Of a stretch of 64,000 bases of DNA, positions 27,387 through 36,071 are shown piece after piece. The translations under genes and the position numbers were made by a program. The stretch is taken from NCBI GenBank assembly GCA_038873195.1, contig JAVZEV010000001.1, positions 1,268,490-1,332,489 on the forward strand, read 5' to 3'. How positions within the stretch are numbered: the stretch's first letter is position 1; the number at the start of each line of letters is the position of its first letter. Below the pieces are notes generated by a model that was not told where the DNA came from, searched no databases, and saw only the letters and a program-made list of their open reading frames with translations. The stretch is from Candidatus Bathyarchaeia archaeon (GTDB taxonomy: Archaea; Thermoproteota; Bathyarchaeia; Bathyarchaeales; Bathycorpusculaceae).

Positions 27387-27901
27387 TGGTTATTAAAATG
27401 GACATAACAAAACTACTTATCGAAGCGTTAAAATTCATATTTCCAGCATATTGCGCGAATGCAATACCCGTAATTGTGGGTGGAGGTTACCCTTTAGATT
27501 TTGGAAAGAAGTTTTTTGATGGGAAACCAATTTTCGGAAAAAACAAAACTTTTCTAGGATTTTTCGCTGGTCTCGCAGTCGGAACGGCTGTCGGTTTAGT
27601 TGAAACTGCGCTTTTCCCAGAATATCCAGTACTGTTTGGCTTCGTGCTATCTTTAGGAGCGTTACTCGGAGATTTAGCTGGAGCTTTCCTAAAAAGAAGG
27701 CTTGGTCTTGCACCGGGAGAACTGTTGCCTGTGGTTGACCAAGTTGATTTCGTGTTAGGAGCGGTTTTGTTTTCGCTTCTTCTTCCCATGCCCATGATGT
27801 CTTTGGAGCTTATTATTGTAGTGTTAATTATAACGCCACCTATACATTTGCTAACAAATTTTGTGGCGTACAAGTTAGGATTAAAAACTAACCCTTGGTG
27901 A
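27386..27901 (+). CDS. carS: CDP-archaeol synthase
   Basis: Membrane CTP:2,3-di-O-geranylgeranylglyceryl-phosphate cytidylyltransferase, which activates archaeal ether lipids. The 171 residues carry four to five hydrophobic helices and the family motifs FDGKPIFGKNKTFLGFFAG, GDLAGAFLKRRLGLAPGE and VVDQVDFVLGA. The ATG at 27386 overlaps the radB stop as TGATG; the earlier open frame is a shadow of radB. Confidence 0.93.
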   Translation: MVIKMDITKLLIEALKFIFPAYCANAIPVIVGGGYPLDFGKKFFDGKPIFGKNKTFLGFFAGLAVGTAVGLVETALFPEYPVLFGFVLSLGALLGDLAGAFLKRRLGLAPGELLPVVDQVDFVLGAVLFSLLLPMPMMSLELIIVVLIITPPIHLLTNFVAYKLGLKTNPW

Positions 27902-27904
27902 ATT

Positions 27905-28327
27905 CTAGCCAAGTTTTAAGCGAATGACAGTTTCTAAGAATATGTAAGCTATCACTAACAAGATTATTCCTGCTAGAAACATCATGTGGGCTTGTCTTGG
28001 CTTATAAGCATACTTTGTACTCTGATACATGACTATCAACCCTACTATCCCTAAAGAATAAAGAGCAATCGCGATGACGCTGTCATATACGAATTGTTCT
28101 GACAACCGTGGATAGAATAAGACAAAACCTACTCTGCTACCTCCGTAATACGATGGAAGTGGTCTCATTACAATATCATATATACCGCCTCCGAATAGAA
28201 ACACCGCAAAACCCATGATAATTACCGAGATGATAAGAGTTGATGGTTTTGTCGTTGATATTCTCCTGTAAAGTCTGTTCATGGAAAATGACATTGAGGA
28301 GACTTTTTTCTTAGCTTGTTTTGACAT
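27905..28327 (-). CDS. Three-helix membrane protein, possibly OST3/6-like
   Basis: A 140-residue protein. A basic N-terminus is followed by three or four hydrophobic segments (about 30-52, 85-103, 115-136). The second is preceded by a loop with PLPSYYGG and YPRLSEQFVYDS. The E/Q-x-x-x-E-like entry to the second helix and the terminal Lys resemble the membrane part of oligosaccharyltransferase OST3/OST6 proteins; this is only a suggestion, and no thioredoxin domain is present. The start overlaps the preceding small gene by 17 bp, with GGAGAAAAAG upstream. Confidence 0.5.
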   Translation of the reverse strand: MSKQAKKKVSSMSFSMNRLYRRISTTKPSTLIISVIIMGFAVFLFGGGIYDIVMRPLPSYYGGSRVGFVLFYPRLSEQFVYDSVIAIALYSLGIVGLIVMYQSTKYAYKPRQAHMMFLAGIILLVIAYIFLETVIRLKLG

Positions 28328-28544
28328 TTTCTTTTTCTCCGCTTTTGCTTAGGTATTCTGCCACTTCTTTAGCCCATTCTCCTGTTAGGGGATTCTTAGC
28401 AATCTCACTTAAATACTCTTTCCAAGAAATTTCTAGGGCTTTCTTCCACTGTTCATATTTCTTCACTATGCTTTCGTAAGCCTTTGAATGTAACTCGCAA
28501 TAGTGATTCTCAACTGCTTCTCTACTGCATATTGCGCATTTCAA
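28311..28544 (-). CDS. Small zinc-finger-like protein
   Basis: A 77-residue protein. Residues 3-18 contain CAICSREAVENHYCELH, a C-x2-C...C-x2-H metal site, followed by a long amphipathic helix with many Lys and Glu. The TTG start at 28544 overlaps the topA end by 23 bp and has GAGG about ten bases upstream. Conserved-looking arrangement between topA and a membrane protein; function unknown. Confidence 0.65.
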   Translation of the reverse strand: MKCAICSREAVENHYCELHSKAYESIVKKYEQWKKALEISWKEYLSEIAKNPLTGEWAKEVAEYLSKSGEKENVKTS

Positions 28545-30621
28545 TTCTTTTCTTCCTCTCCTCTATTAAGGGACATTGTGGATTAAAACATAACGTCCAC
28601 GGGCGTCTTCCTTTGATTTTAACTTGAACGGTAGGCCAGCCACATCCGCGGCAGTTTCTTCCAAGGGGCTTTAGTGTTCCTCTTTGCGGTAGTGGAAATG
28701 ATGTTTTGCATAATCCTTTGAAGTAGTTGGTGCAGCCGATGAAGCGTTTGCCTGTTTTTCTTGAGTATAATATCATGAGTTTTCCAGTGTTACATATTGG
28801 GCAAGTGCCTATTGTTCGTTCCTCAATTCTTGATTTTTTTATTGCGTTGCTTAGTTGTTCGCCTATTATTTTTTCTTTTGTTTTAAGTTCTGTCACTACT
28901 GGTTTGAGGATTTCTACAGCGTCTACAAGAACATTTTCTCTCTTTTCTTCGTTCAATTGTATTTTATTCATTCTTTCTTCAAGTTCCTTTGTTAGTTTTA
29001 TTGAAACAACTGTTGGGCAATATTTTTCTAGAACTTCTAGAACGTCGAAGCCCAAGTCTGTCACAACGATTCTTTCGTCTCGGACGTATCTTCTATCATA
29101 AAGTGTCTGTATAATGTCTGCTCTTGTTGCTTTGGTTCCGATTTCTGCTTCTTCCATTTTTTTTAGTAAACTGCCGGGGTTGTATCTTGGTGGTGGTTTT
29201 GTGAACTTGTCTTCTACAATAACTTTTTTGATTTTGATTGTTTGTTTCTCTTTTATTGGCGGTAATAGGACTTCTTCTGATCTTACGTAGGGTCCATAAA
29301 AACGCAGCCAGCCTTCTTTTAGGGTTTGTCTTCCTCTTAGGTAGAAGTGATGCCCATTAACGTTGATGTTGATTCTCATGCTTTGTCTTATGGCTGGCTC
29401 GTCAAAAACTGCCATGAATCTTCTTACTACGAGGTCCCAGATGTTTCTTTCAGAATCGTCAAGTTCTCTTTCTGGCAATTTTCCAGTTGGATAAATGGCT
29501 GGATGTGCGGGGTCTTCCTTTTTTCCTTCTTTCGGTTTTAGTTCCGGCTTTGCTAGCAATTCTGCTGTGAGTTTGCTGTATTGCGGAAGCTTGTTTAGAT
29601 TTTTCAAAATTGCCTCGTAGCCTATTGCTGGTGGAAGTTTTTGGCTGCTTGTTCGTGGATAAGATATTAAGGCGTCTAGGTATAGGCGTTGAGCAATGTT
29701 TGATGTTCGTCTTGGCGTGTATCCGAATAAACCGTAGGCTTCGCTTTGTAGAGCGCCTAAATCAAAGGGCAGCGGCGGTGATTGCTGGAATTGTTTAACG
29801 TCGATTTTTTCAACTATTCCATTTTTTTCTTTGCATGCGCTTAGGATGGCTTCTGCTTCTTTCTTTGTTTCAATTGTTTCCTTTTCATACTCTGCCTCGA
29901 AGGGTTTTCCGTCTATTTCCACTTCAGCCTTGATTTCCCAGTATGGCGTTGGCACGTAGCTTCTGATGGATTTTTCTCTGGCAGCAAGAAACTTTAATGT
30001 GGGTCCTTGCACTCTTCCCGTGCTTAATGTGGCGTATTTTCCGCTCCAATCTCTTGCTGCTATGGTTAAGGCACGGGAAAGGTTCACGCCGTAAAGCCAG
30101 TCAATCTCGTGTCTTGCGCGTCCTGCTTCTATCAACGCAAAATCTAATTTTGGTAGTGGTTTCGTGTATGATTCTTCTAATTCTTCTTTGGTTAGAGTGG
30201 AGTATTTCATTCGTTTTGCGACGTTTTCTTTATCACCACATGCATATTTTAGTATGCAATATCCAATGATGCTTCCTTCAATGTCGTAGTCGCAAGCGTC
30301 AATGAACAAGTCAGCCTCGTTTGCCAACTTTGATATGGTTTCTAACCATGTGCGAATTTGTTTTACGCCTCTCTCGGCGACGTATCTTGGTACCCATTTG
30401 AAACCGAAAACAGGATAGTAATTTCTTCCTCTTCTTTCTTCCGCAACTGTGTATAAATGTCCAAGAGCCGGAACGACAACTATTTCCTTGTCCCGTTTAG
30501 CCACATAATATGGGACTCCATTGTCTTCCATTTTTTTGGCTTTCCCCTTTGCGTCTAAAGCTAAAGCTATTCTTTGTGCTGCATCCGGCTTCTCAGTTAC
30601 AATTAAAGTGTATTTTCCCAT
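28522..30621 (-). CDS. topA: DNA topoisomerase I (type IA)
   Basis: Relaxes negatively supercoiled DNA through a 5'-phosphotyrosine. A Toprim domain begins LIVTEKPDAA and includes the DACDYDIEGS acidic triad. The active-site Tyr is in LDALISYPRTSSQ. Two C-terminal zinc fingers are visible (CPICNTGKL...CTNYFKGLC and CRGCGWPT...CFNPQCP). About 699 residues. ATG 30621 (MGKYTLIV) is preferred to the GTG three codons upstream. There is no helicase domain, so this is not a reverse gyrase. Confidence 0.95.
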   Translation of the reverse strand: MGKYTLIVTEKPDAAQRIALALDAKGKAKKMEDNGVPYYVAKRDKEIVVVPALGHLYTVAEERRGRNYYPVFGFKWVPRYVAERGVKQIRTWLETISKLANEADLFIDACDYDIEGSIIGYCILKYACGDKENVAKRMKYSTLTKEELEESYTKPLPKLDFALIEAGRARHEIDWLYGVNLSRALTIAARDWSGKYATLSTGRVQGPTLKFLAAREKSIRSYVPTPYWEIKAEVEIDGKPFEAEYEKETIETKKEAEAILSACKEKNGIVEKIDVKQFQQSPPLPFDLGALQSEAYGLFGYTPRRTSNIAQRLYLDALISYPRTSSQKLPPAIGYEAILKNLNKLPQYSKLTAELLAKPELKPKEGKKEDPAHPAIYPTGKLPERELDDSERNIWDLVVRRFMAVFDEPAIRQSMRININVNGHHFYLRGRQTLKEGWLRFYGPYVRSEEVLLPPIKEKQTIKIKKVIVEDKFTKPPPRYNPGSLLKKMEEAEIGTKATRADIIQTLYDRRYVRDERIVVTDLGFDVLEVLEKYCPTVVSIKLTKELEERMNKIQLNEEKRENVLVDAVEILKPVVTELKTKEKIIGEQLSNAIKKSRIEERTIGTCPICNTGKLMILYSRKTGKRFIGCTNYFKGLCKTSFPLPQRGTLKPLGRNCRGCGWPTVQVKIKGRRPWTLCFNPQCPLIEERKKRIEMRNMQ

Positions 30622-30781
30622 GGTTAGCACAAACCACGCAGTTTATTGGGAATGGTTTCCCAGAATTAAGCGTTATCTGAAATTAAAAGTTTCTGTGCCA
30701 AATAAACGATGTTGTATACTTTGACCAGCAATTGATAAATACGCGAGAGAACTTTATTGCTTTGCGTGAAAGGAGTGTGTT

Positions 30782-30949
30782 GTGTTGCCTCAGCGTGTTG
30801 TATGTCAACAGTGTGGTTGTGTTTTGTATGAAGGCGCTGAACTCAAACCTCCTGATGAAATCCTACATCAACATAATGGAAAATGTCCGGGATGTGGAAA
30901 GAAACTTTCGCTAATCCCCATTAATGTAGAGGTTAAGCCAGTAAAATGA
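30782..30949 (+). CDS. Small zinc-ribbon protein, 55 residues
   Basis: A short gene with two CxxC knuckles: CQQCGC (8-13) and CPGCGK (35-40). Between them is an acidic stretch with ELKPPDEI and the HQHNGK lead-in; the tail ends NVEVKPVK. The GTG at 30782 follows AAAGGAG at six bases, decisive for the start. It ends 18 bp before gcvT and is probably cotranscribed with it. Rubredoxin-like or RNA-polymerase-ribbon-like fold is possible; the role is unknown. Confidence 0.7.
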   Translation: MLPQRVVCQQCGCVLYEGAELKPPDEILHQHNGKCPGCGKKLSLIPINVEVKPVK

Positions 30950-30967
30950 GAACTGCTGGGATAATTT

Positions 30968-32113
30968 TTGACTGAAAAACTGCGTAGGACACAACTTTAC
31001 GAAGTACATAAGCGAACGGCAAAGATGACTGTTTTTGCGGGTTTTGAGATGCCCTTATGGTACACGGATGTGATACCAGAACATTTAGCTGTGCGGAACA
31101 GTGTTGGCATTTTTGATATTTCGCATATGGGGCGAGTAATAGTCACTGGTCCAGATTCGGAGCGCTTTTTGAATTATGTTATAACCAATGATGTTTCAAA
31201 ATTACTGCCAAACAGCGCTCAATATTCGGTCATGTGCAACGAGAAAGGCGGTATAATCGACGATTTCGTTGTTTATCGGCTAGAAATGGAGAAATTTCTG
31301 GTGGTTTTCAATGCAAGCAACCGAGAAAAAGACTATAACTGGCTAATCAAAAACTCCAACGCGTTTAACGTGAAAATTGAAGAAGTTTCAGATAACGTAG
31401 CCATGTTCGCGGTTCAAGGTCCAAAAGCTGAAAAAACTTTGCAGAAAATATCCACGGAAGATTTGAGTAAAATTGAAAGATTCAAATGCGGGCATACACG
31501 ATTATTAGATGTGGAAGTTTTTGTTTCCAGAACTGGTTATACAGGCGAAGACGGATTCGAAGTTTTCGTGTGGAATGTTTCACTCGCCAAACCAGAGAAC
31601 GCAGTAAAACTGTGGAATGCCATTCTTGAGGCGGGAAAAGCCTTTGAAGTAAAACCATGCGGTTTAGGAGCCAGAGACACATTGAGGTTGGAAGCTGGAA
31701 TGTGCCTTTATGGAAACGACATAGACGAGAGCACAACGCCTTTGGAAGCGGCATTAGGATTTGTGGTGAAACTTCAAAAAGACAACTTCATAGGAAAGGA
31801 GGCTTTGCTGAAGCAGAAAACTGATGGAATTAAACGCAAACGGGTAGGAGTACAAATGATAGACCAAGGAATACCCAGACCAAACTTCGAAATCTATAGC
31901 GCTGATAGCACAAAAATTGGATACGTGACCAGTGGAACGTTTTCTCCATTATTGCGGTATGGCATAGGAATGGGTTACGTGGAAGCGTCTCAAACCTTGG
32001 AAGGAACAATCGTAAATGTGAAAATACGTGGCAAACTGGCACGTGCAAAGATAGTGTCATTTCCATTTTATGACGCTGAAAAATACGGGTATAAACGAAA
32101 AATCACAACGTGA
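30968..32113 (+). CDS. gcvT: Aminomethyltransferase, glycine cleavage T protein
   Basis: Folate-type-cofactor-dependent T protein. Motifs: GFEMPLWY, RNSVGIFDISHMGR, GGIIDDFVVYR (with the catalytic Asp), SRTGYTGEDGFEVF, GLGARDTLRLEAGMCLYGND and the C-terminal barrel. Length 381 is normal. The start is TTG at 30968 with only a weak upstream purine tract. P, H and L proteins are not in this window. Alternative roles for solitary GcvT-like proteins (demethylation of methylated glycines) are possible. Confidence 0.9.
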   Translation: MTEKLRRTQLYEVHKRTAKMTVFAGFEMPLWYTDVIPEHLAVRNSVGIFDISHMGRVIVTGPDSERFLNYVITNDVSKLLPNSAQYSVMCNEKGGIIDDFVVYRLEMEKFLVVFNASNREKDYNWLIKNSNAFNVKIEEVSDNVAMFAVQGPKAEKTLQKISTEDLSKIERFKCGHTRLLDVEVFVSRTGYTGEDGFEVFVWNVSLAKPENAVKLWNAILEAGKAFEVKPCGLGARDTLRLEAGMCLYGNDIDESTTPLEAALGFVVKLQKDNFIGKEALLKQKTDGIKRKRVGVQMIDQGIPRPNFEIYSADSTKIGYVTSGTFSPLLRYGIGMGYVEASQTLEGTIVNVKIRGKLARAKIVSFPFYDAEKYGYKRKITT

Positions 32114-32180
32114 AAATTCTCAGTTAACCGCAAGGGAAATAAAACACCTCACTAATCTCTGTAGGAGAGATGAATTCAAA

Positions 32181-34427
32181 ATGAAGTTCCCAGCAAGAGA
32201 ACGCGTTGTCAGTGCTCTGAAGAATCTTGGAAAACTGCGGATTAAAATAAGCCACAGTGCAATAATGACTTTTTCAGCTTTATTGCTCATCCTTTTAGTA
32301 GCGTTTACCGTTCGCATCTTTCCATTGCGCTGGGAAATACAAACCGGAGCGCTACATCTTTCTGAATTTGACCCTTACTACCAATTTAGCTTAGCAAGCT
32401 ACATGGTAAAGAATGGTTTACTTTCGCCTTATTGGCCAACACAGTGGGTTGACACTCAACGTTGGTATCCTGGCGGAATAAATATGGGCATGTCCTATCC
32501 AGCATTGCCGATGACTGCGGCTTCGGTGTACATGGTAATTACTGCGTTAGGCGTTAACATTGATTTGATGAGTTTCTGTGCATTATTTCCAGCGATAATG
32601 GGCACATTAGCTTGTTTTATGATTTTTTTCCTCGGTAAAGATGTTGGCGGAACATCTATTGGATTGCTTGCCTCGCTCTTTCTGGCTTTAAGTCCCTCTT
32701 TTATTCAGAGGACTTCTTTGGGATTTTTTGATGACGAGACAATAGGTATATTTGCCCTTTTGCTGTTCGCGTTTCTATTTTTAAGAGCGATTGAGACAGA
32801 AAGACCTGTAGGTTCAAGTGTGAAATATTCAATTGGCGCAGGTTTAGCCTTAGCATATTTCATTTCTGGATGGGGTGCCGCGTATTATCCAATTGCTCTC
32901 ACTGCACTTTTTGTTTTCTTACTGGTTTTGTTGAAACGGTATACCTCGCGATTGTTACTGTCCTACAGCCTGACATTTGGGTTAGGTTTATTCATATCCA
33001 TAAATGTTCCTTATATTTCACCAACATACCTTTCAACTTTCGTGATTTTGCCAGTTGCAGGCGTTTTCGTGTTGCTATGTATTTGTGAGATACTCCGTGT
33101 TTTAACGTCAACAAAATCAAAGGTGCTTTTTGTTGCGTTACTCTTAGCATTGCTCATTGGCGGCTTCGCAGTACTTTGGCAACTAGGCTACATGCGAACT
33201 ATAGCTGGGAAGTTCTTTTCCGTCATTAACCCTCTTGCACGGGCAGAATCTCCTCTCGTAGAGTCTGTTGCTGAGCATAGAATTTCAGCGTGGGGTTCCA
33301 TTTATTACGAGTTGGGAATTGGAATACTCTTCTTTGTTGTTGGTTTCTATTTCCTTCTTAAGAATCTTAACAATAGAAACTTGTTTATGTTGCTTTTTGG
33401 TATCACATCGCTTTACTTCGCCAGCTCTATGGTGCGTCTGCTTGTTCTTTTGGCTCCTGCTTTCGCCATTTTAGCTTCCGTCGGCATAATGGGCGTTTTG
33501 AAACCCTTTGTCGCCTTATTAAAAGAACCTCCAAAGATTATTACAAAAAAGAAGTTCGGTTTGGAACATGTTGGAAAAGAATTCAGCGGAGTTGCTATCA
33601 TTCTCATATTCATCATCTTAATGACTAACTTCGCTTTTTCACCGCAATCAGGCGGAATACCAAAAGTCTACAGTCAAGCCTACGCTCCAGTAACCATCAC
33701 TGCTGGAAGCCTTCCCATTGTTCCTAATCAACCAGTGCAAGAATGGCTAGACATGCTAGACTGGCTGAAAAGCAACGTGGGATATCTACCAATAGACGAA
33801 AAAGTTGTTTGCAGTTGGTGGGACTATGGATACTGGCTAACCATACTTGGAAACGTAACATCCCTTGCAGACAACGCGACAATAAATGGCACTCAAATAG
33901 AGAATATAGGTTTCACATTCATGGCTAACGAGACACAAGCAGTGGACATGTTGAAACGTTACAACGCAAAATACATTTTAATATTCACAACGCTCTCGGT
34001 GGGACAGCAGAATAATCAATATTATGCTGGCTGGGCTGGTTATGGCGACGAAGGGAAATGGATGTGGATGGCGCGCATCTCTGGCAAGGCAAAAGACCGA
34101 TTTATACAGGAAGGTATTCTTGATGAAGGCTCTGCGTGGACTGATGAAGCAACTTTCGGGAACTACACAGAAAATCGATGGGCTTGGAATGATGTAGGAA
34201 AAAACTCCACAATATATAAACTGATGCTTTATGGGAAACAGAGATGGTGTGGGGTCAATAATGCTGCGTCTGTTAATGAACAAGGACAAACAGAACCATC
34301 CGTAGAACTATTGTACTTCAAAGAAGCTTACATCGCTGGACTGAATTTATCTCCAAGCGAGGCCCAAAGCAAATATGGCAATCTTGTTCCATTAGTGTGC
34401 CTTTACGAGATTAAGTATCCAAGCTAA
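32181..34427 (+). CDS. aglB: Oligosaccharyltransferase AglB (STT3 family)
   Basis: Transfers the lipid-linked glycan to Asn in N-x-S/T sequons at the outer face of the membrane. About 13 membrane segments are followed by a globular C-terminal domain with the catalytic-site signature WWDYG (in CSWWDYGYW). Acidic metal-binding motifs SEFDPYY in the first external loop and FFDDET are present. The ATG at 32181 (MKFPARERV) is preferred; the frame extends back into gcvT. Length about 748. The GT4 gene follows in the same frame after 15 bp. Confidence 0.93.
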   Translation: MKFPARERVVSALKNLGKLRIKISHSAIMTFSALLLILLVAFTVRIFPLRWEIQTGALHLSEFDPYYQFSLASYMVKNGLLSPYWPTQWVDTQRWYPGGINMGMSYPALPMTAASVYMVITALGVNIDLMSFCALFPAIMGTLACFMIFFLGKDVGGTSIGLLASLFLALSPSFIQRTSLGFFDDETIGIFALLLFAFLFLRAIETERPVGSSVKYSIGAGLALAYFISGWGAAYYPIALTALFVFLLVLLKRYTSRLLLSYSLTFGLGLFISINVPYISPTYLSTFVILPVAGVFVLLCICEILRVLTSTKSKVLFVALLLALLIGGFAVLWQLGYMRTIAGKFFSVINPLARAESPLVESVAEHRISAWGSIYYELGIGILFFVVGFYFLLKNLNNRNLFMLLFGITSLYFASSMVRLLVLLAPAFAILASVGIMGVLKPFVALLKEPPKIITKKKFGLEHVGKEFSGVAIILIFIILMTNFAFSPQSGGIPKVYSQAYAPVTITAGSLPIVPNQPVQEWLDMLDWLKSNVGYLPIDEKVVCSWWDYGYWLTILGNVTSLADNATINGTQIENIGFTFMANETQAVDMLKRYNAKYILIFTTLSVGQQNNQYYAGWAGYGDEGKWMWMARISGKAKDRFIQEGILDEGSAWTDEATFGNYTENRWAWNDVGKNSTIYKLMLYGKQRWCGVNNAASVNEQGQTEPSVELLYFKEAYIAGLNLSPSEAQSKYGNLVPLVCLYEIKYPS

Positions 34428-34442
34428 CAAAGGAGAGATAGC

Positions 34443-35300
34443 TTGTTTCCTAAGGTTCCGGACTACCACAAGCCAAACAAGCCTTTAGTCCCAAACGGTT
34501 TAGGCGTAATTTATGTTCTAGTGAGCGTAACCTACCTCTTTGCCTTATATTACTTTAACCAACCACCAGCATCCAACAATATTTCTTCTGCTTTGACATT
34601 AGCTGTTTGCATTTTGTTTGGAGGTTTTATGGGCTTGCTTGACGACTGGATGGATCTGCGGTGGCGTTACAAGGCTTTCTTTCCTCTAATAGCCTCTATT
34701 CCGCTCGTTTCTTTAGCAGTCAAGCTTGGATTGCGCACTTCTTTGACAATTCCGTTTTTTGAACCTCTAGATTTTGGTCTCTTATACTATTTTGTGGTTA
34801 TTCCGTTAATTGTGACCGTGACTACTAATACTGTGAATCAGCTTGGAGGATTGAATGGTGTAGAAACAGTTTGTCCCGCAATTGTTTTGGTTGGGTTGAT
34901 GGTTGTTTCTGGAGAGCATGCCATTATGTTGTATGCTCCGTTAGTTGCATGGCTTTTTCTTGCGTTTCTTAATTTTCAGGGGAAAATTTTTGTTGGAAAC
35001 ACTGGGTCCTTTGCGATTGGAATAACGTTGGCTGCCTTCGCCATTATTTCTGATGTAAAATCTTTTTTGATTGTTTCTATATTGCCGTACGTTTTTAATT
35101 CGGTGCTTATTCTGTTAACTTATTTCTTTTATAAGTCTAAAGCGCAGGTTGTGTTTGATGGTAAAAAGTTGTCTTCAGATCATAGGCGTAGTTTGGTTAC
35201 TTTGATTACTTATTATCGTCCTTTGACTGAACGGCAAGTAGTTGTTACAATTTCGCTTCTTTTTGCAGCTTCAACCACGCTTGCTTTACTAGTTTACTAA
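34443..35300 (+). CDS. GT4-family N-acetylhexosamine-1-phosphate transferase (MraY/WecA/ALG7-like)
   Basis: Polyprenyl/dolichyl-phosphate sugar-1-phosphate transferase that would start the AglB glycan. Motifs include GLLDDWMDLRWR (acidic metal site), TVTTNTVNQLGGLNGVE and FVGNTGSFAIG, with a final basic HRRS loop before the last helix. The TTG start behind AAAGGAG is firm, and an in-frame stop (the aglB stop) lies just upstream. The protein therefore begins at the KPNKPLVPNGLG motif and lacks the N-terminal helix seen in many homologues. Confidence 0.85.
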   Translation: MFPKVPDYHKPNKPLVPNGLGVIYVLVSVTYLFALYYFNQPPASNNISSALTLAVCILFGGFMGLLDDWMDLRWRYKAFFPLIASIPLVSLAVKLGLRTSLTIPFFEPLDFGLLYYFVVIPLIVTVTTNTVNQLGGLNGVETVCPAIVLVGLMVVSGEHAIMLYAPLVAWLFLAFLNFQGKIFVGNTGSFAIGITLAAFAIISDVKSFLIVSILPYVFNSVLILLTYFFYKSKAQVVFDGKKLSSDHRRSLVTLITYYRPLTERQVVVTISLLFAASTTLALLVY

Positions 35301-35457
35301 CGTTCAAGTTTATGTCTGTTCTATTCTTAGCTGTATGTATTGTGGTGTTACACACAAAAGGCAAAAATCAGTTTCAAGCGAGGCTTAATTGCAAGAGGTT
35401 AGAGGACTAGCTCACCATGTAATTGGCTAATGTGAGGAATCAATTATTTGCCCAGCT

Positions 35458-35961
35458 TTGTATGTTCCAAACGTTTCAGTTAAAGTGGAAATCACCAATT
35501 TAATAGGCGTCCGTCTAGGTGTGAAGGGCGGCGGAGTTGAAAACATTAATTTTGATGTTAAAGCAAAGCTGGAAGAAAAAGAACGCAAAAGCCAAATAGT
35601 TGTTGTGGGTTTTGGTTTGCTTTTAAATACTAAACCGAACGTTGTAAAATTTGAGATTGAGGGCATAGCAACCATAACGGGTAAGGACGCAGAAATTAAA
35701 AAAATGCTAGAGGTAGACCCTGAAACTAAAGTGCCGTATGTTTTTCAAAGCATTTACCAGCATGCCTTTACTGCAATGTATTTGATGTCGACAATTTTGA
35801 ATGCGCCTCCGCCTCCAAACAATTTGCTTGTCCCGCCAAAGCAAGGGGTTCCAGTTGAGGACGTAAGCGTTGAAGTTGGAGCAGAAGCGGTAGAGGCTGT
35901 GAGTGTTCAAGCTGCAACTGCGGCGGAAGAGACAAGCGAGGTCAGCACTTCTGCAAAGTGA
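35458..35961 (+). CDS. Conserved protein with possible SecB-like fold
   Basis: A 167-residue protein. The first 120 residues form alternating strands (KVEITNLIGVRLGVKG, INFDVKAKLEE, QIVVVGFGLLLN, VKFEIEGIATITG), then a helix VFQSIYQHAFTAMYLMSTIL ending in the proline-rich NAPPPPNNLL. This order (sheet, helix, proline-rich edge) is like SecB-type chaperones, known to have archaeal relatives. The tail from 125 on is Val/Ala/Glu-rich and disordered. TTG start assumed; no strong ribosome-binding site. A small stem-loop (CTCAC/GTGAG, about 35410-35436) lies upstream. Confidence 0.5.
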   Translation: MYVPNVSVKVEITNLIGVRLGVKGGGVENINFDVKAKLEEKERKSQIVVVGFGLLLNTKPNVVKFEIEGIATITGKDAEIKKMLEVDPETKVPYVFQSIYQHAFTAMYLMSTILNAPPPPNNLLVPPKQGVPVEDVSVEVGAEAVEAVSVQAATAAEETSEVSTSAK

Positions 35962-36007
35962 TTTGTAGTAAACATTTAATAGTCTAAAACTCTGTGCATA
36001 TGGATTA

Positions 36008-36071
36008 TTGGCGGGTGAGTGGGCCTCCACCCGTTCCGCCATTATAAACCCCGGGAGTAGGAGGTGGAAAA
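36008..36071 (+). promoter_or_regulatory. Structured leader of queT, candidate riboswitch
   Basis: GGCGG (36010-36014) pairs with CCGCC (36036-36040), enclosing GTGG/CCAC. An alternative pairs GGGTG (36013-36017) with CACCC (36028-36032). The ribosome-binding site GGAGG (36060-36064) can pair with CCTCC (36024-36028), which is the loop of the first structure. These exclusive pairings could switch translation of the transporter gene. The primary sequence does not match preQ1-I or preQ1-II patterns I know. Confidence 0.5.

Noticed and set aside
28522-30621. Reverse gyrase
   Set aside because: Only the topoisomerase IA part and zinc fingers are present; no helicase domain is fused.
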